NCBI RefSeq assembly: GCF_030295935.1
Contig: NZ_AP027362.1
Coordinates: 3,720,001 to 3,784,000, forward strand
Source: Thalassotalea piscium
GTDB taxonomy: Bacteria > Pseudomonadota > Gammaproteobacteria > Enterobacterales > Alteromonadaceae
Direction of reading: 5' to 3'
Length of the DNA: 64,000 nt
Under the pieces are notes generated by a model. The model did not search any database. It was not told where the DNA came from and worked only from the letters and a program-made list of their open reading frames with translations. Position numbers and translations under genes: made by a program. This document shows positions 17,148 through 26,659 of this stretch, piece after piece (the first letter of the stretch is position 1; every line of letters begins with the position of its first letter).

Positions 17148-17445
17148 TTTCAACACGATAGATTATAAATTCCTAATACAGAAATAATTAAGTGTAAATA
17201 AACCTGACACTCAATTTACATAATAATACAACGCAAAGAAGAGGTAAGTGCTCAATATTATGGTAATGAAATACTAGCAATATACATGTCCTTAGTGTCT
17301 TCATTGGTGTTTCACACAAGCCATTAATGTTGGGACTTTGAACCTGTGATAAAATCTACACAATCTCAAAAATTAAGGCGCGAAATAGCTAATAGCTCAA
17401 GGGGTTAACGTTAAGAGATTTCTTTCTATTTGCCACACAAGCAGG
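17148..17445. other. Gap between the PEP-CTERM and DUF4177 genes
   Basis: About 300 bases without a credible ORF, RNA gene or repeat copy. The sequence is AT-rich and should contain upstream control sequence for the PEP-CTERM gene and the end of the DUF4177 transcript. I see no clear terminator. Confidence 0.4.
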
Positions 17446-17640
17446 CTAAAGCTCTTTTTTCATAATTCCTGCAAATTCAGAACCACCTTCAAGTTCACGA
17501 AAATCTACATTTACAAGTTCCCAGCCTTCAGCACCAAGCTTATTAAGGTATGCCTCTATATCTTCGCGTTTTCTACCTTTAAACATGCCTGCGCTTTCTA
17601 CATCACGGGTGTCTATCATTTTATAAGTAAATTTTTTCAT
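17446..17640 (-). CDS. DUF4177-like small protein
   Basis: A 64-residue cytosolic protein with the DUF4177 pattern: an N-terminal strand (KKFTYKMIDT), a helix containing REDIEAYLNKLGAEGWELV, and a final strand pair. The LxxLGxEGWELV motif is the hallmark of this group. Its function is unknown. The ribosome site GGATAT is a few bases before the ATG. It lies directly downstream of the tandem repeat array, so its transcript may begin beyond or within that array. Confidence 0.75.
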   Translation of the reverse strand: MKKFTYKMIDTRDVESAGMFKGRKREDIEAYLNKLGAEGWELVNVDFRELEGGSEFAGIMKKEL

Positions 17641-17694
17641 AATAATATCCTATGTCAATAAGTCTAACATCATACTAAATTAATCAATATAACT

Positions 17695-18361
17695 GATGGG
17701 CTAAAGCCCAACCTACAAATAATTGATGTTTTCTAGGTCGGCGTTTACGTCGTCAAAACGTTACCCTTAACTCTTCAATATAACTTGATGGGCTAAAGCC
17801 CAACCTACAAATAATTGATGTTTTCTAGGTCGGCGTTTACGTCGTCAAAACGTTACCCTTAACTCTTCAATATAACTTGATGGGCTAAAGCCCAACCTAC
17901 AAATAATTGATGTTTTCTAGGTCGGCGTTTACGTCGTCAAATCGTTACCCTTAACTCTTCAATATAACTTGATGGGCTAAAGCCCAACCTACAAATAATT
18001 GATGTTTTCTAGGTCGGCGTTTATGTCGTCAAAACGTTACCCTTAACTCTTCAATATAACTTGATGGGCTAAAGCCCTATCTACAAATAATTGATGTTTT
18101 GTAGGTCGGCGTTTACGCCGTCAAATCGTTACCCCTTAACTCTTCAATATAACTTGATGGGCTAAAGCCCAACCTACAAATAATTGATGTTTTCTAGGTC
18201 GGCGTTTATGTCGTCAAAACGTTACCCTTAACTCTTCAATATAACTTGATGGGCTAAAGCCCAACCTACAAATAATTGATGTTTTGTAGGTCGGCGTTTA
18301 CGCCGTCAAATCGTTATCCTTAACTCTTCAATATAACTTGATGGGCTACCAACCTACAGGT
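17695..18361. repeat. Seven-unit 92-bp tandem array of REP/BIME-like palindromes
   Basis: Units start at 17695, 17787, 17879, 17971, 18063, 18156 and 18248, with a truncated eighth at 18340. The spacing is 92 bp, except one 93-bp unit caused by an extra C. Each unit begins with the palindrome GGGCTAAAGCCC and contains GGCGTTTACGCC or a mutated form. Between them, CCTACAAA and TTTTGTAGG pair in units 5 and 7, while other units have a C that breaks the pairing. This matches paired REP sequences arranged as a BIME. There are no unique spacers, so it is not a CRISPR array. Confidence 0.9.
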
Positions 18362-18386
18362 GAACAGTAGTATTTATTGACTACCT

Positions 18387-19316
18387 TTATTTCTCTTTCA
18401 TATTCCATAAAATATCTTGGCCATTACCCATTACTGTTGATGGTAATTTTCCGTCCCATTGCTGTGCTTTTACATAATCTACAAGCAACTCGCTATTTTT
18501 AAGAGATTCTGCTTTTTTCATCATAGATTCGGCTTCAGCTAAACCTTTTAACTTAATTGCTTCAGCTTCCGCTTTTGCTTCTGTGGTAATGGCATAAGCT
18601 GAACCATCGGCTCTTGCTTTTTCAGCGTCACGCTTTGCTTCTGCGGTATTAACTTCTCGTTGAGCTTCTAACTTTTGACGCTCTAAACGATGCATTTCTG
18701 CAGCCGCTAAATTTTTCTCTGTTTGTTTCGTCTCAATGCTTTGTAAATACTTAGCGGGTAGTACCAAATTTTCAATTTGTACGCTGTCAAGCTTCACTGG
18801 AAAATCAATCATTTCCGAAAGTAATGTTTCTTCAATTTTTTGAATAACTTGGCCACGGTTTTGAATAATTTTTTCTGCCTTAAAGCGTGCTAATGCATCT
18901 TTGGTAGCAGAGCGTAAACGCGGATCTAAAATTCTATTTTCAAATTGATCTAAGCCACCATAATTTTTATATAACTCGAATGCTTCTGGACGGATAACGG
19001 TCCAGTTTACCGAGACTTCAGCTGTTACAGGCATCTGTTCATAAGTAGAGGCTTTTAAGTTTTCACTGTTTTTTCTTGTTCTAATTTCTAGCTCTTCTAC
19101 CGTATCTGCAAAAGGAACCTTTGTGTGTAACCCCGGATTCACCTGTGTAGTTGCCTCACCAAAACGTTTAACAATACCTACATGACCTTCATCAATGGTA
19201 TAGAATATTTGCCAACCGATAATAATCACAGCTATTGCAACACCCGCTTTCCAAATGTGCTTAGTTACTTTTGTTGTATTAATGTTAGTTGTTGAATTGC
19301 TTAAACCATTATTCAT
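18387..19316 (-). CDS. SPFH/prohibitin-family membrane protein
   Basis: A 309-residue band-7 protein. One transmembrane helix lies near the N-terminus (about 24-43), then the SPFH domain (about 44-205; DEGHVGIVKRFGE at its start), then a long Ala/Glu/Lys-rich coiled coil (about 205-275), as in prohibitins, HflK/HflC and stomatins. These assemble into large rings on the inner-membrane surface, organise microdomains and modulate FtsH-type proteases. It is a single gene, without the hflK-hflC pairing or an NfeD partner, closer to stand-alone bacterial prohibitins. A strong AAAGGAG ribosome site precedes the ATG. Confidence 0.88.
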   Translation of the reverse strand: MNNGLSNSTTNINTTKVTKHIWKAGVAIAVIIIGWQIFYTIDEGHVGIVKRFGEATTQVNPGLHTKVPFADTVEELEIRTRKNSENLKASTYEQMPVTAEVSVNWTVIRPEAFELYKNYGGLDQFENRILDPRLRSATKDALARFKAEKIIQNRGQVIQKIEETLLSEMIDFPVKLDSVQIENLVLPAKYLQSIETKQTEKNLAAAEMHRLERQKLEAQREVNTAEAKRDAEKARADGSAYAITTEAKAEAEAIKLKGLAEAESMMKKAESLKNSELLVDYVKAQQWDGKLPSTVMGNGQDILWNMKEK

Positions 19317-19393
19317 TATTATTACTCCTTTGGTTTAGTTAATGCGGACATAATATGTCATCTAGACATATTATGTCAAGATTTTGAGTGCTA

Positions 19394-20848
19394 TTAAATG
19401 TACATGGGCTGTAGTTTTTTATAGGTAATTGAGCGCCATAGCCATTCCATAGGCCCAAAACGGAAACGTGCTAGCCACCAACGTGAAGCCAGCATTTGAA
19501 ACACTATTATTACTAATACGATCAGTACTTGCGTGCTTCGCGATACCAAACCAAACTGGCCCCCGGCATAACCATAAAATATCGAGGTTAATATGACTGA
19601 ATGCATTAAGTAATTGGTTAGTGCCATTTTGCCCATTGGCGCAAACTTAGCCAAACGACTATGCCACTTTTCATCTGCTAACATACAAATAACTAGGCCT
19701 AAATAGCCCGCAGTTAAAATATACTGACCAACAAAAAAGATCATTTCACCTATTGAAGTAATCACCATTGAGATTTCTGCGGATGGCTGTTGCAATAGTA
19801 AAACCCCTGCAACATTTAGAAAAACACCTAACGGTAAGCCGATATTTCTCATTAGGGTGTACATCGGCATATAGTCTTTATAGTTAATGATCCGCTTAGA
19901 GGCGACAAACCAAAAGCCTAAAATAAAAATAGGGATCAACATGGCAAAGGCAAATAGTGGTGAGAAGGGCAGCATAAATGCTAAAAACTCAAGACGATAT
20001 TGAGTTGCTTGCCAATAGCTACCTTCAGTAAACGCCACAGTTTCTTTTTCTTCATTTTCTATGGCGTCTCGTTGGTAAGCTACCTGTTCTTTTATTTTTT
20101 CTTCTACTGGAGTGAGTTCACTAGCTTTGCTGTCATTATTTAACGATGGGTTATCTTCAATTGACTCTTCTGTGATTAATTCTAATGCCTCTTGGGGCAA
20201 TTCAAGTTGCATCGCCACAGCTATGGCTATTTCTTGCTCTTCGTCCCAAGTAGCAAGCGTGCTTTTATGATCCATAAACACACCTGCTCCTATGCCACCA
20301 ACAATTGAAAAAAAGATGGGAAGAAATAACCAAATGGCTGCAAGCTTTAAATATGAACGAGGGTTGTCATATTGCTGAAAGTTGGGTTTTTGTAGTATAT
20401 AAACCCACAGTAAAAGCATTAATCCGGCAAGTGCATAGTCATGTAAAATATCACCGCCCCATAAAAACACCATGTGAATGATACCCAACACCCACAAGGC
20501 AATCATTCTTCGGGTAAACCAAGCCCCAAAAGGGCGGCCAACTTCTTTCGCTCGCAAAAGCATTACGGCAAACCCCATACCAAATAACAAAGCAAAAAGT
20601 TTGTAAAACTTACCTTCAACAAAACACCTTATTAGCCAACCTGCTGCATGGTCTATGCCTGTTAAAGAGTGATCAAAACCAATTAAGTTAGTTAGCGGAC
20701 GGTTAAACCATTCTATATTCATTAATAAAATGCCTACTAGCGCTATCCCTCTGAGAATATCTAGGGCATCTATTCGTTTTGATTGTGCAATAGGCGTTAA
20801 TACCGCTACTTTTTCAGTATTCTGTTGCTTTCCTTGGGCGTCTTCCAT
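19394..20848 (-). CDS. DUF418 family multi-pass membrane protein
   Basis: A 484-residue integral membrane protein. After a short polar N-terminus comes RIDALDILRGIALVGILLMN, the signature start of DUF418/YeiB-type proteins. About ten hydrophobic helices follow, interrupted by an acidic cytoplasmic or periplasmic loop (about 200-275, rich in Glu). The C-terminal DUF418 part (about 315-475) ends with RFRFGPMEWLWRSITY, which is highly typical. The fold is related to acyltransferase-3-like membrane proteins, but no activity is established. It may be read alone; about 78 bp separate it from the SPFH gene. Confidence 0.87.
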   Translation of the reverse strand: MEDAQGKQQNTEKVAVLTPIAQSKRIDALDILRGIALVGILLMNIEWFNRPLTNLIGFDHSLTGIDHAAGWLIRCFVEGKFYKLFALLFGMGFAVMLLRAKEVGRPFGAWFTRRMIALWVLGIIHMVFLWGGDILHDYALAGLMLLLWVYILQKPNFQQYDNPRSYLKLAAIWLFLPIFFSIVGGIGAGVFMDHKSTLATWDEEQEIAIAVAMQLELPQEALELITEESIEDNPSLNNDSKASELTPVEEKIKEQVAYQRDAIENEEKETVAFTEGSYWQATQYRLEFLAFMLPFSPLFAFAMLIPIFILGFWFVASKRIINYKDYMPMYTLMRNIGLPLGVFLNVAGVLLLQQPSAEISMVITSIGEMIFFVGQYILTAGYLGLVICMLADEKWHSRLAKFAPMGKMALTNYLMHSVILTSIFYGYAGGQFGLVSRSTQVLIVLVIIVFQMLASRWWLARFRFGPMEWLWRSITYKKLQPMYI

Positions 20849-20947
20849 TATTTTTCCATTTTTTATTCGCTGCCGTCTTTATACCGTTAAAGCGTAAATA
20901 AAACTATGAAAAATTAATTGTTAGATGTGGGTGATTGTTAATTTTGG

Positions 20948-21499
20948 CTAGGCTTCTTGGTGTGCTCTGCAAATTTGTAATGACGCTTCTTCGGTTATTA
21001 CTTCTTCAAAGTGAGTACATTTTGCAGGAATTCCAGGCTTGTAGTGTATACAAGTAAAGCATTGCCCGAATGACTGCGGCACATCTTTACTATTAATTTG
21101 ATGTTGTATTGCATTAAGGCTTCGAATTAATGCGTTTTCGTTAGTGTTACTCAGATTAGTAATAGCCATGTGTAGTTGTGACTGCTCAGTCAATTGGCTA
21201 AGAATATGCTTACCAATTGTTGTTACTTTAATATGTAATACTCTTTTGTCTTCAGGGCATATCGTTTTATGAACTAAGGCTTTGCGCTCAAGTACTTTTA
21301 TCGACTGAGAAATGGTTCCTTTGGTATGTCCTAAATATTCAGAGACTGAAATGGCATTGTCTGAGTGTTTATTTGCCATAGATAAGTACCGCAAAGCGTC
21401 AAGTTGTACTGGCTGCAAACCAAATTCAGCTAACGCTTTTCGCTTTTCATTAACTAACGTATTAGATAGGCGATCAATTAGTAAGTATAAGTTTTTCAT
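20948..21499 (-). CDS. MarR-family regulator with C-terminal cysteine cluster
   Basis: From the ATG at 21499 this is a 183-residue winged-helix MarR protein. HTH residues lie about 48-75 (ISVSEYLGHTKGTISQSIKVL) and the wing follows (DKRVLHIKVT). The last 40 residues contain Cys in the pattern C-x2-C-x12-C and a further Cys (CFTCIHYKPGIPAKC, then LQIC), suggesting metal or Fe-S binding or redox sensing. An open frame extends 35 codons upstream to 21604, but those bases fall mostly inside the family-1 repeat at 21547-21707, so the later start is preferred. No clear target operon; DUF418 is the nearest downstream gene. Confidence 0.83.
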   Translation of the reverse strand: MKNLYLLIDRLSNTLVNEKRKALAEFGLQPVQLDALRYLSMANKHSDNAISVSEYLGHTKGTISQSIKVLERKALVHKTICPEDKRVLHIKVTTIGKHILSQLTEQSQLHMAITNLSNTNENALIRSLNAIQHQINSKDVPQSFGQCFTCIHYKPGIPAKCTHFEEVITEEASLQICRAHQEA

Positions 21500-21546
21500 G
21501 TAAATTCCGCATAGTGTTGCGTCAAAACGATAAATAGGAACTATAA

Positions 21547-21707
21547 TACCAGTTTCATTAATTAAGTGATCTATTTTATACGCAGTGAAAACAGTCAAAT
21601 ACAAGGCGTTTATTTTTATAACTAGTTGTTCTAATTATAAAATAAATAACGCAGTAGTTGACTGCTTTAGCCAGTAGAAATGATCACATAGTTAGTGAGA
21701 TTGGTAT
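21547..21707 (+). repeat. MITE-like repeat, family 1, complete copy (161 bp)
   Basis: Same orientation as the 8299 copy and nearly identical along its length. It starts ATACCAGTTTCATTAATTAA and ends TTAGTGAGATTGGTAT. It lies directly upstream of the marR gene, so it can carry or displace that gene's promoter. It also extends the marR reading frame artificially. Confidence 0.87.
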
Positions 21708-21750
21708 AATTACTGTAGCTTAATTTTGTAATTTTTAAAGGTCAAAATCA

Positions 21751-21781
21751 AAGTTGTGCAAAACAGGCATTTACACAACTT
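21751..21781 (-). terminator. Probable terminator of the ilvGMEDA operon
   Basis: A perfect 8-bp stem AAGTTGTG/CACAACTT with a 15-base loop lies 25 bp past the ilvA stop. On the minus strand it is followed by TGATTTTG, a weak T-rich tract. Confidence 0.5.
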
Positions 21782-21805
21782 ATCGTTTGAGAGAGATTAC
21801 TATTA

Positions 21806-23356
21806 TTACGTAAGAAAAGCTTGGTAAGCTTGGTTATCTGTTTCTTCTTGCCATTCGTAGCCTAAGTCTTGTAAGTGATCAAAGAAGGCTGCTTGCACCG
21901 CTTCAGTGACTTCAAAACCTGCAAGCACCTGCCCAAATGCCGCGCCATGATTACGATAATGAAATAACGATATATTCCAATGTTCGCCCAAGGTATCAAG
22001 AAATTTTTCTAATGCACCTGGATATTCTGGAAATTGAAAGCGAAATATACGCTCTTGAAGCGGAAGCGCATGCTTACCACCAATCATGTATCGGACATGT
22101 AATTTAGCAAGTTCATTTTCAGTAAAGTCGCTTACTTGATAGCTTTTCTGCTGTAACAACTGCGTAAGCTGATGCCTTTCTTCACCGTTAGTAACTCTAA
22201 CACCAACAAAGATATTTGCTTGGTTGTTATCGCTATCGCGCTTATCAACATAACGGTAATTAAACTCGGTGATCACTCGTCCTTCAAGCGCATGGCAAAA
22301 GCGCCTAAAACTCCCTTTTTCTTCTGGAATAGTAACGGCTAAAACGGCTTCTTTTTGCTCACCCAATTCACAGCGTTCTGACACATAGCGCAAGGTATGA
22401 AAGTTCATATTTGCACCAGACAATATTGCTACTAAAGACTCATCGCCTTTACTGGTTTGGCAATACTTTTGTAATCCTGCTAACGATAAAGCACCGGCAG
22501 GCTCTGCGATAACACGGGTTTGTTCAAATATATCTTTAATAGACGCACAAATTTCATCGGTGGTCACTGTGATCACTTCATCACAATAGCGCTCAATTAA
22601 ATCAAAGGTATGTTGACCAATACGCTTAACGGCGACACCGTCAGCAAATAAACCCACTTGGTCTAAATCTACAGGTTCTCCAGCTGCAAGTGCTGCTTTT
22701 AAACAGGCTGAATCTTCCGCCTCAACGCCGATAACTTTTATTTCAGGTCTTAACTGTTTTAAGTAAACCGCCATTCCTGCAAGTAGCCCACCGCCACCCA
22801 CTGGAATAAATACAACTTGTGCATTCGGCTGCTGTTGTAGAAGCTCTTTAGCAACAGTACCTTGGCCTGCAATAACATCTTGATCATCAAACGGGTGAAT
22901 ATAGGTTTTCTTTTCTTCTTCAGCATATACAGCTGCAGCTGATTGCGCCTCGTTAAAGCTTTTGCCAACAAGGCGAACCTCTCCACCATAACGACGCACA
23001 TTATCCACTTTAATGTCAGGCGTTGTAATGGGCATTACAATCGTTGCTTTAATGCCAAGCTTATGTGCTGCTAGCGCTAAACCCTGAGCATGATTACCCG
23101 CAGAGGCTGCAATAACACCATGAATACATTCAGCTTCTGATAAATTAGAGAGCTTATTATAAGCACCTCGCAATTTAAACGAATGAACCGGTTGCTGATC
23201 TTCTCGTTTTAAATATATTTGATTATTGAGACGGGCTGATAATTTAGTCAGCGGTGTTAGCTCTGTTTCTACGGCTACATCATAAACAGGGGCAAGTAAT
23301 ATCCGACGAAGATATTCCAGCCCGATCCCTTGATTAATGACCTCTGATTCAGTCAT
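21806..23356 (-). CDS. ilvA: Threonine ammonia-lyase, biosynthetic (IlvA)
   Basis: A 516-residue PLP enzyme converting L-threonine to 2-oxobutanoate, the committed step of isoleucine synthesis. The catalytic domain (about 1-330) has the PLP lysine in HSFKLRGAY (K61) and the Gly-rich phosphate loop GGGGLLAG. Two ACT-like regulatory domains follow (about 335-420 and 430-515), as in feedback-inhibited biosynthetic IlvA. The ATG at 23356 is chosen because it overlaps the ilvD stop by 8 bp and gives the E. coli length; the frame is open to 23407. It is the last gene of ilvGMEDA. Confidence 0.96.
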   Translation of the reverse strand: MTESEVINQGIGLEYLRRILLAPVYDVAVETELTPLTKLSARLNNQIYLKREDQQPVHSFKLRGAYNKLSNLSEAECIHGVIAASAGNHAQGLALAAHKLGIKATIVMPITTPDIKVDNVRRYGGEVRLVGKSFNEAQSAAAVYAEEEKKTYIHPFDDQDVIAGQGTVAKELLQQQPNAQVVFIPVGGGGLLAGMAVYLKQLRPEIKVIGVEAEDSACLKAALAAGEPVDLDQVGLFADGVAVKRIGQHTFDLIERYCDEVITVTTDEICASIKDIFEQTRVIAEPAGALSLAGLQKYCQTSKGDESLVAILSGANMNFHTLRYVSERCELGEQKEAVLAVTIPEEKGSFRRFCHALEGRVITEFNYRYVDKRDSDNNQANIFVGVRVTNGEERHQLTQLLQQKSYQVSDFTENELAKLHVRYMIGGKHALPLQERIFRFQFPEYPGALEKFLDTLGEHWNISLFHYRNHGAAFGQVLAGFEVTEAVQAAFFDHLQDLGYEWQEETDNQAYQAFLT

Positions 23357-25211
23357 CACATTCACCATCAAGTAATTTACGGTTTCGCACTGCACCTTTG
23401 TCGGCACTTGTTGCTAACATTGCATAATTTTTTAAGGCATAACTAATTGGACGTACACGATCAACTGGCTTCCAAGCTTTTTTGCCTTTAGCTTTCATGG
23501 CCGCTTTACGCTGTTCAAGAACTTCGTCAGCTACTTGTAATTCAATTGAGCGGCTTGGAATATCAATATGAATAATATCGCCCTGCTCAACGAGTGCAAT
23601 TGTTCCGCCATCGGCTGCTTCTGGCGATACATGCCCAATAGATAAACCTGAAGTGCCACCAGAAAAACGACCGTCGGTTAACAATGCACATGCTTTACCT
23701 AAACCCATAGACTTTAAATAAGTGGTTGGATAAAGCATTTCTTGCATACCGGGTCCACCTTTAGGGCCTTCATAGCGAATAACGACTACTTCGCCAGCAA
23801 CGACTTTCCCCGCTAAAATACCAGACACGGCATCATCTTGGCTTTCAAAGATATGGGCAGGGCCGGTGAACGTTAAGTTATCATCGCTAACGCCAGCTGT
23901 TTTAACTACACAACCGTCTACCGCAATATTGCCCGAAAGTACGGCTAAACCACCCTCTGTTGAAAAAGCATGATCGATGCTACGAATACATCCATTCGCT
24001 CTGTCGTCGTCTAAGGTATCCCAACGACAATCTTGGCTAAACGCTTTGGTTGTACGAATTCCAGCAGGGCCTGCACGGTAGAACTTTTTAACATCTTCAT
24101 CATCTGTAACGGTAATGTCATATTTAGCAATTACATCTGCGAGCGTTGTACCTAGTACATTAGGCACATCTGTGTTTAACAAGTTAGCACGTGCTAACTC
24201 ACCTAGAATAGCAATAACACCACCAGCACGATGTACGTCTTCCATATGGTATTCAGGAGTTGAGGGTGCAACCTTACATAGTTGCGGCACAACTCGTGAT
24301 AGTTTATCCATGTCTGCCATGGTGTAATCTATTTCAGCTTCTTGTGCGGTGGCAAGTAGGTGTAATATCGTGTTTGTTGAACCACCCATAGCAATATCTA
24401 AGCACATTGCATTTGAAAATGAGTCTTTGTTGGCGATATTACGTGGTAATGCAGACTCGTCATTGTCTTGATAATAGCGCTTGGTTAGCTCAACTATTTG
24501 TGCACCCGCTTTTAAAAATAATTGCTCTCTATCTGCGTGCGTTGCCAACATCGAGCCATTACCCGGTAAGGCTAAACCTAATGCTTCAGCTAAACAGTTC
24601 ATTGAGTTAGCGGTAAACATACCTGAGCAAGAACCACAGGTAGGGCAAGCAGAGCGCTCAACTTGATCTGACTGCTCATCTGATACTGTTGGATCAGCCC
24701 CTTGTATCATTGCATCAACTAAATCGAGCTTAATTATTTGATCAGAAAGCTTAGTTTTACCTGCTTCCATTGGTCCACCAGACACGAAAATTACAGGTAC
24801 ATTCAAGCGCATCGCTGCCATCATCATACCTGGTGTTATCTTATCGCAGTTAGAGATACAAACCATGGCATCTGCACAATGCGCATTAACCATATATTCA
24901 ACTGAGTCGGCTATTAAGTCACGCGATGGCAAGCTATAAAGCATCCCGCTATGCCCCATGGCAATGCCATCATCAACAGCAATTGTATTAAATTCTTTCG
25001 CAACTCCACCAGCCTCTTCAATAGCGCCTGCAACAAGTTGCCCCATGTCTTTTAGGTGAACATGGCCCGGTACAAATTGAGTAAAAGAATTTACCACCGC
25101 AATAATAGGCTTACCAAAATCACCATCTTTCATGCCTGTTGCGCGCCATAATGCACGCGCACCAGCCATATTACGGCCTTGAGTTGAAGTTGCAGATCTT
25201 AATTTAGGCAT
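23349..25211 (-). CDS. ilvD: Dihydroxy-acid dehydratase (IlvD)
   Basis: A 620-residue Fe-S dehydratase acting in both isoleucine and valine synthesis (dihydroxy-acid to 2-keto acid). Cluster-ligand cysteines appear in [12 protein letters not shown] (about residue 122) and [11 protein letters not shown] (about 190-200). The C-terminal beta-barrel contains [14 protein letters not shown]. Length and motifs match the E. coli-type [4Fe-4S] enzyme. It follows ilvE across a 161-bp gap with two strong hairpins, and overlaps ilvA by 8 bp. Confidence 0.97.
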   Translation of the reverse strand: MPKLRSATSTQGRNMAGARALWRATGMKDGDFGKPIIAVVNSFTQFVPGHVHLKDMGQLVAGAIEEAGGVAKEFNTIAVDDGIAMGHSGMLYSLPSRDLIADSVEYMVNAHCADAMVCISNCDKITPGMMMAAMRLNVPVIFVSGGPMEAGKTKLSDQIIKLDLVDAMIQGADPTVSDEQSDQVERSACPTCGSCSGMFTANSMNCLAEALGLALPGNGSMLATHADREQLFLKAGAQIVELTKRYYQDNDESALPRNIANKDSFSNAMCLDIAMGGSTNTILHLLATAQEAEIDYTMADMDKLSRVVPQLCKVAPSTPEYHMEDVHRAGGVIAILGELARANLLNTDVPNVLGTTLADVIAKYDITVTDDEDVKKFYRAGPAGIRTTKAFSQDCRWDTLDDDRANGCIRSIDHAFSTEGGLAVLSGNIAVDGCVVKTAGVSDDNLTFTGPAHIFESQDDAVSGILAGKVVAGEVVVIRYEGPKGGPGMQEMLYPTTYLKSMGLGKACALLTDGRFSGGTSGLSIGHVSPEAADGGTIALVEQGDIIHIDIPSRSIELQVADEVLEQRKAAMKAKGKKAWKPVDRVRPISYALKNYAMLATSADKGAVRNRKLLDGECDD

Positions 25212-25240
25212 GATATTGATTCCGATTTTAAAGTGTTGAA

Positions 25241-25355
25241 TTATATATTTAAAGCCAAACTTTTACTTGGCTTTAAATATATAACTAATTGTTAACTATA
25301 CGAATAAAATTATACGAATAAAATGAAAGTACTTAAGTGCTTTAAGCACTTTCAT
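25241..25355 (-). other. Two strong hairpins between ilvE and ilvD
   Basis: Hairpin 1 is a perfect 18-bp inverted repeat (25241-25258 with 25267-25284) around an 8-base loop; its core is AAAGCCAA/TTGGCTTT. Hairpin 2 is at 25323-25355: arms ATGAAAGT/ACTTTCAT, with inner TTAA/TTAA. Neither has a following T-run on the minus strand, so they are more likely RNA processing or stabilising elements inside the operon than terminators. A 12-base direct repeat TACGAATAAAAT separates them. Confidence 0.6.
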
Positions 25356-25372
25356 TTAAGATTAAATCATTG

Positions 25373-26299
25373 TTATTTAACTGGGTCTAACCAGTTATCA
25401 GGAACCTCGGTACTACCGTTAAAAATACCAAAGAAAGCTTCTTGAATCGCTTTAGTGATAGGTCCGCGTGAACCTGTTCCTACTTGCATACCGTCTACCG
25501 ATTTTACTGGAACAACTTCAGTGGCTGTTCCTGTCATAAAGAATTCATCTGCTAAGTAAAGGCCTTCACGTGAAATAGTTTCTTCACGTACCTCATAACC
25601 TAGTTGTTTTGCTAAGAAGAAAACAGTATCTCGTGTTAAGCCTTGCAAAATAGAAGCCGTGCCAGGTGGTGTAAAAATAATACCATTGCGCACCAAAAAT
25701 AAGTTTTGACCTGCGCCTTCACTTACTTGATTATTCACATCCAACGCAATGCCTTCGGTGTAACCATGACGACCTGCTTCCATAGAGATCAACTGCGAAG
25801 AAAGGTAGTTTCCGCCAGCTTTAGCCGCTGTAGGCATAGTATTAGGAGCAAGTCTGTTCCAGCTAGATACGCCAACATCTACACCATTTTCAATAGCATC
25901 TGCACCTAAATAGGCTTCCCAGCTAAATGCCGCAATCATTAATTCAGCTTTAGCGTCTGCTGGTGGGCGCAAACCCATACCTACATCGCCCAAAAATGCT
26001 AACGGGCGTAAATATGCCGAAGATAAATTGTTTTTTGCTACTGAGTCTTTACACGCTTGAATAACTTCTTCTGGTGTAAAAGGTATGTTCATTCGATAAA
26101 TTTTTGCTGAGTCAAACAAGCGTTTAATGTGTTCTTCTAAACGAAAAATACACGTCCCTTTATGTGTATCATAAGCACGAATACCTTCAAAAACTGAAGA
26201 ACCATAATGTAACGCGTGGCTCATTACATGCACTGTAGCATTTTGCCACGGCATGAGTTCACCATTAAACCAGATAAGTTCTGCACTTACTTTAGCCAT
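25373..26299 (-). CDS. ilvE: Branched-chain amino acid aminotransferase (IlvE)
   Basis: A 308-residue fold-type IV PLP transaminase that makes Ile, Val and Leu from their keto acids. The PLP lysine is K160 in AAKAGGNYL. EGAGQNLFLV (around residue 194-203) and GTATEVVPV near the C-terminus are the conserved cofactor-binding segments. Length equals the E. coli hexameric enzyme. It is third in the ilvGMEDA order, 101 bp after ilvM. Confidence 0.96.
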   Translation of the reverse strand: MAKVSAELIWFNGELMPWQNATVHVMSHALHYGSSVFEGIRAYDTHKGTCIFRLEEHIKRLFDSAKIYRMNIPFTPEEVIQACKDSVAKNNLSSAYLRPLAFLGDVGMGLRPPADAKAELMIAAFSWEAYLGADAIENGVDVGVSSWNRLAPNTMPTAAKAGGNYLSSQLISMEAGRHGYTEGIALDVNNQVSEGAGQNLFLVRNGIIFTPPGTASILQGLTRDTVFFLAKQLGYEVREETISREGLYLADEFFMTGTATEVVPVKSVDGMQVGTGSRGPITKAIQEAFFGIFNGSTEVPDNWLDPVK

Positions 26300-26400
26300 T
26301 TTATTTCCCTAATTTACATATTTTAAAATTACTTAACTCATCCCTTGATGCAGTTAAGCTTTTCAATTACTGGTGTTTTAAATTGAGTAGTTTGCTTTAA

Positions 26401-26658
26401 TTAAGCAATGCATTTCTGCGCCTTTGTATTGTCTACTTTGACCTCTTTGATGTCGATCAGTTTATTGATTTGATCCACTAAAAGTTCAATAGGACGGTCA
26501 CTACTGACCATTAATTCAATTGTACCTATTTGAGTACCCGTATTAACTTTTGCATTAATGCCGTTAATTAAATAGCCTCGGTAGCGGGTTACTTGTAAAA
26601 TTCTTTCAAGCACCACTTGTTTATCATCAGCTAAGATAATTAATTGGTAATCATTCAT
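26401..26658 (-). CDS. ilvM: Acetolactate synthase II small subunit (IlvM)
   Basis: An 85-residue single ACT-domain protein, the regulatory subunit that pairs with IlvG. The fold starts with YQLIILADDKQVVLERILQV and contains the typical GYLINGINA turn. It starts one base after the ilvG stop, so translation is coupled. E. coli IlvM is of similar size. The short form goes with the valine-resistant isozyme II in E. coli; valine sensitivity here cannot be read from sequence. Confidence 0.92.
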   Translation of the reverse strand: MNDYQLIILADDKQVVLERILQVTRYRGYLINGINAKVNTGTQIGTIELMVSSDRPIELLVDQINKLIDIKEVKVDNTKAQKCIA

Positions 26659-26659
26659 G

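Noticed and set aside
17695-18361. CRISPR array
   Set aside because: The repeats are directly adjacent, 92 bp long and contain no unique spacers; there are no cas genes. It is a tandem REP-type array.
21500-21604. N-terminal 35-residue extension of the MarR protein
   Set aside because: More than half of it is encoded by the family-1 repeat element and it does not resemble MarR N-termini; the ATG at 21499 is a better start.
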